A stretch of DNA of 6,259 nt. It comes from Gracilimonas sp031580945 (GTDB lineage Bacteria > Bacteroidota > Rhodothermia > Balneolales > Balneolaceae). Below are positions 1-6,098 of this stretch, in pieces; within the stretch, counting starts at the first letter, position 1, and every line of letters starts with the position of its first letter. The position numbers and the translations under genes are program-made. The stretch is taken from NCBI GenBank assembly GCA_031580945.1, contig JAVLBT010000169.1, positions 1 through 6,259 on the forward strand. The letters run 5' to 3'. The notes under the pieces were generated by a model. That model made no database searches. It worked only from the letters and a program-made list of their open reading frames with translations, and was not told the origin of the DNA.

Positions 1-1370
1 CTGCCTGTACAAATCAGAAGCAAACACCTGCCACAGTAATAAAAGGCGCAACGTTGTATGATGGCACAGGAGTTGATGCGATCGAAAATAGTGTGATCGT
101 GATCAAAGGTGACCGGATTGAATGTGTTGGAAGTTTATCAGAATGCGAACAACCTGCTGGAGCTGAAGTCGTAGATGCATCCGGAAAATTCATTATGCCT
201 GGAATGATCGATGCACATATGCATTTCTTTCAGACTGGTTTTTTTGATAGCCGACCCGATGCTATGGATATCACCGATACTTATCCATTTCCTGAGGTAG
301 CCGCCTATCAAAAGCAAAACCCTCAACGCTATTATGATGCATATCTTTGTTCAGGTATCACGGGAGTTTATGATGTGGGTGGCATGAGTTGGTCCATTGA
401 CTTCCAGGAAGAAGCTGAAAAAAATCCCAGGGCTCCGCATGTTGCAGCCGCTGGACCATTGATCACTCCAGTTCCCGGCGCTCCATTTGATCTCCCATCC
501 GAAAAAGTGTTGGTGCCGCTTAATTCTGAGGATACCGGGATCAAAACGGTTCAATACTTATCAGCCCTTGGAAGTACTGGTATAAAATTTTGGGTGTTCA
601 GTGCCGATGATCCCGAATACATGCGTTATGTGGAAGCAACTGCACAAGAAATAGAAAAGCAAGGTAACCAAATGATCGCCCATGCCACTACCTTAAAACA
701 AGCAAAGGCTGCGCTAAAGAATGGGACTAAACTATTGGTGCATAGTGTCACAGATACTGAGGTAGATCAGGAATTTATAGATTTAGCATTGGAAAATGGG
801 ACTTACTACAATCCCACACTAATTGTGAGTGCCGGATACATGTTGGCTTACCGTGCAGCGGCGGGGATTGAATCTATTACATATCGCGATCCAAATGGTT
901 GTGTGGATACAAAAACCGAAAATTTGATCTCCACGGCTGCTCAATTTCAGGACCATCCCAGATTATCAAAAACCTTCAAAGAACGCTTGCGTTCTTACAA
1001 TTATGAAAGAGATATGCCGGAAGATATCCAATATAAGAACCTGAAAGCTGTCCATGAGGCCGGAATTCCAATTGTAGTAGGAACGGATGCTGGAAACCCC
1101 GGAACGCTTCACGGTGTATCAATTTTTAATGAACTTGAGGCTATGCAAGCTGCCGGAATATCAGCGCAGGACCTTATTGTAATGGCTACCAAAAATGGTG
1201 CTGAGGCCATGCAGAGGGGAGATGACTTTGGGACACTGGAAGCAGGTAAAATTGGAAATCTGATCTTATTAGAGGATGATCCGGGTCAGGATGTTTCCAA
1301 TATACGTTTACTCACACATGTCATGATTAAAGGCGACCTAATGAATGTTAAGAACATTCAAACAAATTAG
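1..1370 (+). CDS. Metal-dependent amidohydrolase, probable lipoprotein (5' end outside window)
   Basis: This is an amidohydrolase-superfamily enzyme of the imidazolonepropionase/Xaa-Pro-dipeptidase-like type, expected to hydrolyse an amide or peptide-like bond with a binuclear metal centre. The frame is open to the left edge, with codons starting at base 3. The first visible residues are A-C-T-N-Q, and the Cys fits a lipobox and lipoprotein signal peptide whose start lies upstream. A TTG at 54 is a possible but unlikely start, because the beta-strand GATLYDGTG that normally opens the family would be cut. Counting from that TTG, the metal motifs are HxH (H55, H57, within GMIDAHMHFF), probable bridging Lys K178 (GIKFW), H210 (MIAHATT), H230 (LLVHSVTD) and D345 (VVGTDAGN). 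The C-terminal GTLEAGKIGNLILLEDDP strand that closes the family's small beta-domain is present, so the 3' end is complete. The next gene starts 96 bases downstream. The substrate cannot be told from sequence. Confidence 0.9.
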   Translation, partial: ACTNQKQTPATVIKGATLYDGTGVDAIENSVIVIKGDRIECVGSLSECEQPAGAEVVDASGKFIMPGMIDAHMHFFQTGFFDSRPDAMDITDTYPFPEVAAYQKQNPQRYYDAYLCSGITGVYDVGGMSWSIDFQEEAEKNPRAPHVAAAGPLITPVPGAPFDLPSEKVLVPLNSEDTGIKTVQYLSALGSTGIKFWVFSADDPEYMRYVEATAQEIEKQGNQMIAHATTLKQAKAALKNGTKLLVHSVTDTEVDQEFIDLALENGTYYNPTLIVSAGYMLAYRAAAGIESITYRDPNGCVDTKTENLISTAAQFQDHPRLSKTFKERLRSYNYERDMPEDIQYKNLKAVHEAGIPIVVGTDAGNPGTLHGVSIFNELEAMQAAGISAQDLIVMATKNGAEAMQRGDDFGTLEAGKIGNLILLEDDPGQDVSNIRLLTHVMIKGDLMNVKNIQTN

Positions 1371-1466
1371 ATTAAACCGTTAAAAGATTTATACGGATTG
1401 GAATTTGGGGTACAATTTTTGGAATTTCGGGCTCCTCAAAAATAACTTGTTAACGAAGACCTCATT

Positions 1467-1892
1467 TTGGATAACTTACCACGGTTTCTTTTTTATGCTT
1501 CTGGTGTTTTTATGATATCCGCTGCCTTTACCCTTTTCTCCTCAGAATTCTTAGTGAAGATTAATGATCCTACATATGTTGGCACTTTGTTTCTGTTGGG
1601 ATTTGGTTTGGTTTATATGAACATCATTTTTGTAAGTGGCCGCCGATTTATGCGGAGATTACAGGGCGCAAATCCCATCCCATATATATTTGCGCTTTTG
1701 GTTGCTGCTCCTCCTTTAATTTGGGTTCAAATCTATGATGCCGGCCTTGGGCAATCCAATCTTACTTTTCAGTTTTCTGTGATTTTGGCTTGCGCTCTTG
1801 GAGCATTTTTTGGACACCGGGCAGGGTTAAAAGCACAGGTGAAATTTCAGCAGAACTTAGATGAATATCTAAATCAAGACAAAGAAGACTGA
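1467..1892 (+). CDS. Small four-helix integral membrane protein, function unknown
   Basis: I do not recognise the family. The 141-residue product has four hydrophobic segments at about residues 6-28, 36-57, 71-90 and 101-117. The loop between helices 2 and 3 holds the basic cluster RRFMRR (59-64), and the C-terminal tail (118-141) is charged. By the positive-inside rule both termini should be cytoplasmic. The start used is TTG at 1467, with a weak GAAG eight bases upstream. The frame opens only at 1446, so no ATG is available before M16 (ATG at 1512), and starting there would cut through helix 1. It lies 96 bases after the amidohydrolase and 42 bases before the M28 peptidase, all on the same strand, so co-transcription is plausible. 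A role in the biology of those hydrolases would be guesswork. The gene is probably real, given its length, the clean helix pattern and its position; the start is less sure. Confidence 0.72.
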   Translation: MDNLPRFLFYASGVFMISAAFTLFSSEFLVKINDPTYVGTLFLLGFGLVYMNIIFVSGRRFMRRLQGANPIPYIFALLVAAPPLIWVQIYDAGLGQSNLTFQFSVILACALGAFFGHRAGLKAQVKFQQNLDEYLNQDKED

Positions 1893-1934
1893 TGAGCACA
1901 GGCTCTATCAAAAAAATAATTAAATATTGACTCT

Positions 1935-3308
1935 ATGAAATCTTTCAAAGTTACCGTTTGCTCATTCTTATTTGTGATACTATGGGGTGGAAATGCTATT
2001 TCCCAAACCCCGGAAATGGAAATACTCAGGGATATTGGAGCGGCAGCTTCCGCTGACCGTATTGAAGCAGATATTTCCAAACTTGTGAGTTTTGATACTC
2101 GTCACACTTTATCGGATACGACTTCAGATACCAAAGGAATCGGAGCGGCCCGGCGCTGGCTTAAAGAAGAATTTGAACGCATTTCTGCTGACTGCGGAGG
2201 CTGTCTTGAAGTGTTTTATGTTCGGGATTATGTAGGAGGAGAAAACCGGATTCCGGAACCGGTTGAAATTGTCAACGTCGTTGCGATCCAAAGAGGAACA
2301 GCTGATCCTAACCGCTTTGTAGTTATGAGTGGTGACATTGATTCTCGTGTAAGTGACGTAATGGATGGGGAATCCACTTCACCGGGCGCAAATGATAACG
2401 CTTCAGGTGTAGCCGGTGTTCTGGAATCAGCTCGAATTCTTACAAAGTATGAATTTGAAGGGTCCATTATGTACGCCCAGCTATCGGGTGAAGAACAGGG
2501 ATTATTTGGAGGTGAAATTCTGGCCGAATACGCGAAAGAGCAAGGTTGGGATATAAAAGGCGTTTTGAATAACGATATGATTGGAAATATTCAGGGGATC
2601 AACGGGGTGATCGATAATACCACTGCCCGCGTATTTTCGGAAGGAACCCGAGCCGTTGAGACGGAACGCGAAGCCCGAATTCGCAGATTTACCGGGGGTG
2701 AAGTGGACTCCCCATCTCGAAATCTTGCTCGTTATGTAGATAAAATGGCTGATTTATACATACGAAATTTGGATGTGATGATGATCTATCGGCTCGATCG
2801 TTTCGGCCGTGGCGGGCACCATCGTCCTTTTAATGCAGTGGGTTATCCAGCGGTTCGTATTATGGAAACAAATGAAGATTACGTGCGCCAGCATCAGGAT
2901 ATCAGAACCGAGGATGGGGTCGAATATGGAGATGTACTCAGCGAGGTAGAATTTGATTTTGCTGCTAAATTGACTGGGTTAAACGCTGTGACAATGGCTG
3001 CGATGAGTTGGGCCCCAAGTCCCCCGGCCGAAGTACAGATTGAGGGAGCTGTTCGACCAAGCACTACTCTAAAATGGAAAGCCCTTGATGCCGATGAAAA
3101 TCCCCAATTAGCAGGATATAAAATATACTGGCGGCTCACAGATGCCAATCAATGGCAGAAGAGTGAATTCGTCCCAGCTGATGCTACGGAGCATACCCTC
3201 GAAAATGTGGTGATCGATAACTATTATTTCGGCGTTGCCAGTGTGTCCAAAGATGGATTTGAAAGCCCGGTGGTATTTCCTGGTCCTGCCGGTAGTTTTG
3301 GGGATTAA
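1935..3308 (+). CDS. Secreted M28-family metallopeptidase with C-terminal fibronectin type III domain
   Basis: This is a zinc-dependent exopeptidase-like protein (peptidase family M28) exported from the cytoplasm. Residues 1-23 form a signal peptide: K2 and K5, a hydrophobic core at 6-18, and a likely cut after A-I-S before Q24. The peptidase domain spans about 40-355. Expected M28 motifs are GANDNASG (metal-bridging D154), SGEEQG (catalytic base E186, ligand E187), NNDMIGN (ligand D214) and GGHHRPF (probable ligand H296). The first ligand motif, normally GHxDS, reads GDIDS, so Asp134 stands where the His is expected. Residues about 362-450 resemble a fibronectin type III beta-sandwich (LKWKALD, LAGYKIYWR, YYFGVASVSKDGFES), a common substrate or surface-binding add-on. 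The ATG at 1935 is well placed for the signal peptide. No Shine-Dalgarno sequence is seen, which is usual in Bacteroidota. It is the last gene of the plus-strand set, with two terminators downstream. Confidence 0.92.
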   Translation: MKSFKVTVCSFLFVILWGGNAISQTPEMEILRDIGAAASADRIEADISKLVSFDTRHTLSDTTSDTKGIGAARRWLKEEFERISADCGGCLEVFYVRDYVGGENRIPEPVEIVNVVAIQRGTADPNRFVVMSGDIDSRVSDVMDGESTSPGANDNASGVAGVLESARILTKYEFEGSIMYAQLSGEEQGLFGGEILAEYAKEQGWDIKGVLNNDMIGNIQGINGVIDNTTARVFSEGTRAVETEREARIRRFTGGEVDSPSRNLARYVDKMADLYIRNLDVMMIYRLDRFGRGGHHRPFNAVGYPAVRIMETNEDYVRQHQDIRTEDGVEYGDVLSEVEFDFAAKLTGLNAVTMAAMSWAPSPPAEVQIEGAVRPSTTLKWKALDADENPQLAGYKIYWRLTDANQWQKSEFVPADATEHTLENVVIDNYYFGVASVSKDGFESPVVFPGPAGSFGD

Positions 3309-3373
3309 ATTTGCGTGGGGCGTGGAGACTGTCCTCCTCCTTTATAATGATTTATGGCTGATAAAATGTCGGG

Positions 3374-3397
3374 CAAGTTGCACGACTTGGTTTTTTT
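3374..3397 (+). terminator. Intrinsic terminator 1 after the M28 peptidase gene
   Basis: CAAGT (3374-3378) pairs with ACTTG (3385-3389), plus a possible T-G wobble inside that leaves a 4-base loop. One base later comes a run of seven T (3391-3397). It starts 66 bases after the M28 stop codon. The stem is short, so this alone may be a weak terminator. Confidence 0.5.
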
Positions 3398-3402
3398 GAA
3401 CT

Positions 3403-3433
3403 CGCTTCGATGCTCTGCGTCGGAGTGTTTTTT
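3403..3433 (+). terminator. Intrinsic terminator 2 after the M28 peptidase gene
   Basis: CGCTTCGA (3403-3410) pairs with TCGGAGTG (3420-3427) over 8 bp, two of them G-U wobbles, with a 9-base loop. Six T (3428-3433) follow immediately. This is the stronger of the two tandem terminators. The T-run and the wobble pairs make it functional only for plus-strand transcripts, so it should not stop the convergent minus-strand gene. Confidence 0.6.
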
Positions 3434-3611
3434 GGTAGAATAAATGAGATTTGAATTCCACATTCTTGCCCAAGTAACACCCTCCGCCAGAGCTCGTAAT
3501 CGCTCATTCCGGCACCTCACTCAAGGGAGGATTTCCTGTATATCGAATACTGAACACAGGAATATTCAATTTCGAAGTGAATTTAGTTCCGATTTAAGGA
3601 TAGTATTTCAA

Positions 3612-3702
3612 ATTGGAAAGTCTTCCCTTGAGGCTCCGAATGCTCGGAGGGCTTTAGCCGTGAGGGGTGCCGGTGGCAAAAGCTTTTTCGTTTGCTACCA
3701 AT
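3612..3702. repeat. Hairpin-dense structured block, possible dispersed repeat
   Basis: Several perfect or near-perfect stems are packed into about 90 bases. ATTGG (3612-3616) faces CCAAT (3698-3702) and closes the block. CTCCGA (3634-3639) and TCGGAG (3644-3649) form a 6-bp stem with the loop ATGC. GGC (3650-3652) and GCC (3657-3659) flank TTTA. CCCTT (3625-3629) can pair with GAGGG (3662-3666). GGTGGCAAA (3672-3680) pairs with TTTGCTACC (3691-3699) over 9 bp, with one G-U and a 10-base loop. The last stem is better on the plus strand, where its wobble pairs. No T-run follows any stem, so none is a standard terminator. The block could be a dispersed intergenic repeat or a structured RNA end; within this window there is only one copy. 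Confidence 0.4.
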
Positions 3703-3713
3703 AAAAAGTCTAT

Positions 3714-5339
3714 TCAACCAGTATAAACCGGCTCCAGCACATGTTCTATTTTCAGTTTTTTTCCGGTTATCTCTTTGAATAGTTCTGATTTTCGTTCCGC
3801 ACCCCAAATTTCTAAATAAGGTTCTCCTTCAGTCCATATGTTGATCCTGATGTGATCCTCCGCTGAATAAACCTCTAATTCTTTCACATTTTGATAATGA
3901 CTGCGATCCAGTCCGTCAGCAACTCTTAAAATACCGGAAAGTTTTTTTATCCGTTTTCGGATAGCTGGAGACATTTTCCAATATTCACCGTGCCGTTTTT
4001 TAGGAGTGGACCGTCGATGATAGCGGGCTACATTAGCTATGATCTCAATTTCATCTTCCTTAAATCCCTTCAAATCCGAATGCCGGATGATGTAGAGGGC
4101 ATGTTTGTGATGCTTGGAGTGGGAAATATAATATCCTATGTCGTGCAGGTAAGCAGCATATTCAAGGAGTTCACGATCATTGGGACTCAGTCCGAGTTCA
4201 TCCTCCAATGCATCAAAAATAGTAAGAGCCATATTTGCTACATGTCGGGAGTGATTTTCTTGCCAATCTGTTTTCCGTAATAATTCAAAAACACTCCTTC
4301 GGCGCGGATCTGCAAATGCTCCGGTCCAGGGTAAGCCGATCATTTCTTTTTTAAGATGCCGGATCACAATTCCTTCGCGGAGGGCCTGAGAAGAAATTCG
4401 AACTTTCTTTATACCAAACTTACGGATCATGAAATCGAGTAGAACAACTCCGGTATTGATGAAACCAACACGTTTAGTTTCAAGGCCAGAAACTTTTCTG
4501 CGTTGTTTTCGGCTGAGCTTGATGAAGTCCTTGTAAAAATCCTGAAAAGCCTCGGCCGTGAATTCCATCTCGTTGAGCGTTACATCGGACGATTTATTCT
4601 TGCGGGCTGCGATCATCTCGGCAATATTTTCCATAGTTCCCGAGGACCCAATAATGGTGTCCGTACGGTTTTGAGCAAAGGCCTGGGCAACATCCCGAAG
4701 TTGCTCCTCATAATGCTCCTCAAGCGTTGCTATATCCTGACTGGAAATAGGATCGGAGGGTTTAAATATTTCTGTCATTCTGGATACACCGATCTTTTTG
4801 CTTGCCAGGTAAAAGAACTCCTGATCGTCACCCAAAATAAATTCTACACTTCCTCCACCGATATCTACCATCAAAGCGGGTTGGGAACTCAGCTTTACGC
4901 CATGTCGAACCGCTAAGCCGATCAGTTCAGCTTCAACCCGTCCGGGAATAGCCCGCATTTTGATGCCGATCTCGTCAATACTTCGCTGAATAAACTCACC
5001 GCCATTTTCTGCTTCCCGAATTGCACTGGTAGCATAGGCTAATATTTTTTCACATTCATAACTATCGGCAAGACGTTTGATATTCTTTAATGCATTCATG
5101 CCACGTTTGAATGCCCCATCTGAAAGCCGTTTTCCCATCCCGCCCTTAGCGAGCTCCACCATTTCCTTGAGTTTATCGAGCGTGCGGAAGCTGCCATCCG
5201 AATAAATATCTACAATAATGGCGTGAAAGGAATTGGTGCCGATGTCGATGGCGGCAATACGTTTAATGGGAGCAATTTGGTTGGCATTGTTGCTGCTAAT
5301 GATCAAAATAAGGACCTGGTTTGTTGAAATCTGTTTCAA
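3714..5339 (-). CDS. ppx: Ppx/GppA family phosphatase (exopolyphosphatase or pppGpp phosphohydrolase) with HD domain
   Basis: This cytoplasmic enzyme should remove terminal phosphate from inorganic polyphosphate and/or pppGpp; the two activities cannot be separated by sequence. Counting from the TTG at 5339, the ASKHA-fold phosphatase domain spans about 27-330. It has the phosphate-1 motif IDIGTNSFH (31-39), a GRVEAELIG segment whose E136 I align with the catalytic Glu, the phosphate-2 motif VDIGGGSVEF (158-167) and GSSGT (231-235). A C-terminal HD-type helical domain (about 350-485) carries H363, H399-D400 (AAYLHDIGY) and D478 (ADGLDRS). The 541-residue length fits the long Ppx/GppA form. 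There is no in-frame ATG before the first motif. TTG at 5339 is the longest choice; TTG at 5306 has AGG eight bases upstream and is my preferred alternative, leaving 14 residues before KRIAAIDIGTNS. It stands alone, convergent with the M28 gene and divergent from the RAYT element. The symbol is a family-level label. Confidence 0.93.
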   Translation of the reverse strand: MKQISTNQVLILIISSNNANQIAPIKRIAAIDIGTNSFHAIIVDIYSDGSFRTLDKLKEMVELAKGGMGKRLSDGAFKRGMNALKNIKRLADSYECEKILAYATSAIREAENGGEFIQRSIDEIGIKMRAIPGRVEAELIGLAVRHGVKLSSQPALMVDIGGGSVEFILGDDQEFFYLASKKIGVSRMTEIFKPSDPISSQDIATLEEHYEEQLRDVAQAFAQNRTDTIIGSSGTMENIAEMIAARKNKSSDVTLNEMEFTAEAFQDFYKDFIKLSRKQRRKVSGLETKRVGFINTGVVLLDFMIRKFGIKKVRISSQALREGIVIRHLKKEMIGLPWTGAFADPRRRSVFELLRKTDWQENHSRHVANMALTIFDALEDELGLSPNDRELLEYAAYLHDIGYYISHSKHHKHALYIIRHSDLKGFKEDEIEIIANVARYHRRSTPKKRHGEYWKMSPAIRKRIKKLSGILRVADGLDRSHYQNVKELEVYSAEDHIRINIWTEGEPYLEIWGAERKSELFKEITGKKLKIEHVLEPVYTG

Positions 5340-5346
5340 GCATAAC

Positions 5347-5354
5347 CAAAAGTA
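5347..5354 (-). promoter_or_regulatory. Possible Bacteroidota-type -7 box upstream of the Ppx/GppA gene
   Basis: Read on the minus strand, TACTTTTG matches the Bacteroidota TAnnTTTG -7 consensus exactly. A clear TTTG-type -33 partner at the usual distance is not visible. If it is used, transcription would begin at about 5340. That would make the TTG at 5339 almost leaderless and would favour the TTG at 5306, preceded by AGG, as the real start. The match is short and could be chance. Confidence 0.3.
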
Positions 5355-5398
5355 CGGAGTTTTTCAGTAACAGATATGTTTGAGTGCTTAATACTATT

Positions 5399-5429
5399 CC
5401 TCGTTGAGTAGCTCCGCTGCTCAATGCCC
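5399..5429 (+). repeat. Left REP-like arm (hairpin A)
   Basis: This 31-bp arm is exactly the reverse complement of 6060-6090. It contains an imperfect palindrome: TTGAG (5404-5408), an unpaired T, AGC (5410-5412), the loop TCC, GCT (5416-5418), an unpaired G, and CTCAA (5420-5424). The outcome is a hairpin of 5 + 3 bp with a T/G mismatch in the stem, the bulged-stem form typical of REP sequences. A GTAG tetranucleotide is present at 5408-5411, overlapping the mismatch. RAYTs often recognise GTAG-like tetranucleotides, but here it lies inside the stem, so its role is uncertain. Confidence 0.88.
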
Positions 5430-5432
5430 AAA

Positions 5433-5447
5433 TGAGGCTCTGCCTCA
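5433..5447 (+). repeat. Left inner hairpin B
   Basis: TGAGGC (5433-5438) pairs perfectly with GCCTCA (5442-5447) across the 3-base loop TCT. It lies 3 bases inside the left 31-bp arm and is followed by a short A-run. The mirror copy near the right end is 6043-6057. Confidence 0.8.
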
Positions 5448-5500
5448 AAAAAGTTTTGTAAGGAATGCTCTTTAAAAAGCTCTAACTAAATAAAAAAGTT

Positions 5501-6040
5501 ATGGGCAAAACAAGATATAAATTCAAAGAAGAGCACTATCCCTATTTTGTGACGTGTAGTATAGTAAAAGGAATTTCATTATTTGCGTATCAGGATATTA
5601 GCGAGATTATAATTGAATCCATCAAATACCTTCAAAACAAAGAAAAGGTGAAACTCTATGCGTACGTGATCATGCATAATCACATTCATATGATCGTAGA
5701 GGGAAAAGGGTTGCCTTACAAAATGGGAAGGTTCAAATCATTTACGGCAAGATGCATTATTGATTATCTAAAACTACGTCAACGAAATTATTATCTCTTG
5801 GAATTAAAATCGTATAAACATTCAAAGCATAAAGATAGTGTGTATCAGGTGTGGCAGTCAGGAGTACATCCTAAGCAGATTTCTACTATTAACATGATGA
5901 ATCAGAAAATTGAGTATGTGCATTACAACCCGGTTAAAGCTGGGTTTGTGGATTTGCCGCAGCATTGGAGATATTCATCAGCGCGAAATTATTTTGGAGA
6001 AGATAATGCTGTTATTCCAGTCGCGCGATTTTCTGGGTAG
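5501..6040 (+). CDS. REP-associated tyrosine transposase (RAYT, HUH/Y1 transposase superfamily)
   Basis: This is a single-strand DNA nickase/transposase of the IS200/IS605-like Y1 superfamily, subgroup RAYT, expected to cut and join REP-like hairpins through a 5'-phosphotyrosine link. At 179 residues it has normal family length and no frameshift. The N-terminal strand YFVTCSIVKGISLF (15-28) is typical. The HUH metal motif is NHIH (H61, H63) after AYVIM; the usual Pro of MPNHVH is replaced by His60. The helix with FKSFTARCI (78-86) follows. The motif EYVHYNPVKAGFV (138-150) carries the probable nucleophile Y139, placed by analogy with the Y of DYIYINPVK in Escherichia coli TnpA-REP. The C-terminal WRYSSARNYFG (156-166) is also a family hallmark. 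ATG at 5501 is the natural start; only A-rich sequence precedes it, with no Shine-Dalgarno. The gene looks more A+T-rich than the neighbouring hydrolase genes. Its stop is 2 bases before the right inner hairpin. Confidence 0.93.
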   Translation: MGKTRYKFKEEHYPYFVTCSIVKGISLFAYQDISEIIIESIKYLQNKEKVKLYAYVIMHNHIHMIVEGKGLPYKMGRFKSFTARCIIDYLKLRQRNYYLLELKSYKHSKHKDSVYQVWQSGVHPKQISTINMMNQKIEYVHYNPVKAGFVDLPQHWRYSSARNYFGEDNAVIPVARFSG

Positions 6041-6042
6041 TG

Positions 6043-6057
6043 GGAGGCGGAGCCTCC
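6043..6057 (-). repeat. Right inner hairpin B'
   Basis: GGAGGC (6043-6048) pairs perfectly with GCCTCC (6052-6057) across the loop GGA. In the orientation of the left copy it reads GGAGGCTCCGCCTCC. It differs from the left copy at one loop base and at both members of the outermost pair (T-A on the left, G-C on the right). It starts two bases after the transposase stop codon and could also affect the mRNA 3' end, though no T-run follows. Confidence 0.8.
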
Positions 6058-6059
6058 GG

Positions 6060-6090
6060 GGGCATTGAGCAGCGGAGCTACTCAACGAGG
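6060..6090 (-). repeat. Right REP-like arm (hairpin A')
   Basis: This is a perfect 31-bp inverted copy of 5399-5429. The hairpin core is TTGAG (6065-6069), C, AGC (6071-6073), the loop GGA, GCT (6077-6079), A, CTCAA (6081-6085). Here the stem mismatch is C/A, the complement of the T/G on the left. The spacing to the inner hairpin is two bases against three on the left. Confidence 0.88.
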
Positions 6091-6098
6091 TTTAAGAG

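Larger units (their letters stand above)
3309..3713. other. Convergent intergenic region, no credible gene
   Basis: This 405-base stretch separates the stop of the plus-strand M28 gene from the stop of the minus-strand Ppx/GppA gene. The left third holds two intrinsic terminators for the plus-strand transcript. The middle (about 3440-3600) is plain sequence with only a 7-bp inverted repeat, TTCCTGT at 3533-3539 and ACAGGAA at 3556-3562, separated by 16 bases. The right part (3612-3702) is packed with short hairpins and is listed separately. Short open frames exist on both strands here, for example 3444-3704 plus and 3305-3520 minus. They have no recognisable domain, overlap the terminators or hairpins, and are not supported as genes. 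Confidence 0.7.
5399..6090 (+). mobile_element. RAYT element with mirror-image REP-like ends (A-B-transposase-B'-A')
   Basis: The 692-base unit is bounded by a perfect 31-bp inverted repeat (5399-5429 and 6060-6090). Just inside each arm sits a second hairpin (5433-5447 and 6043-6057), and the interior holds one intact REP-associated tyrosine transposase gene. The inner hairpin on the right begins two bases after the transposase stop codon. The match between arms stops at the listed boundaries on both sides. No target-site duplication is visible outside, as expected for HUH/Y1 enzymes. The left boundary lies 59 bases upstream of the TTG at 5339 of the Ppx/GppA gene, so the element sits in that gene's upstream region. 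RAYTs are generally regarded as domesticated, single-copy relatives of IS200/IS605 transposases that act on REP sequences. Whether the whole unit moves cannot be told here. Confidence 0.85.

Noticed and set aside
1411..1416. TACAAT resembling a -10 hexamer before the small membrane protein gene
   Set aside because: No -35-like hexamer or Bacteroidota -33 box stands at a suitable distance, so I did not call a promoter.
3305..3520. Minus-strand 71-codon open frame overlapping the M28 stop and both terminators
   Set aside because: It covers the terminators on the opposite strand and has no family resemblance or start signal, so it is not credible as a gene.
3533..3562. Seven-base inverted repeat TTCCTGT/ACAGGAA
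   Set aside because: A 16-base loop and a single 7-bp stem are expected by chance at this scale, and no T-run follows.
3444..3704. Plus-strand 86-codon open frame between the M28 and Ppx/GppA genes
   Set aside because: It has no recognisable domain and a composition unlike neighbouring proteins. It runs through the hairpin-dense block, where the opposite strand is also open, so it looks like an accidental frame through structured intergenic DNA.
4503..4916. Plus-strand 137-codon open frame
   Set aside because: It lies wholly inside the Ppx/GppA coding region on the other strand, whose protein motifs are clear. It is an antisense shadow.
5399..6090. Possible CRISPR-like repeat pair or ordinary insertion sequence with target duplication
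   Set aside because: The repeats are inverted rather than direct and there are only two. No flanking duplication or DDE transposase is present; the HUH/Y1 motifs and hairpin ends fit a RAYT unit instead.
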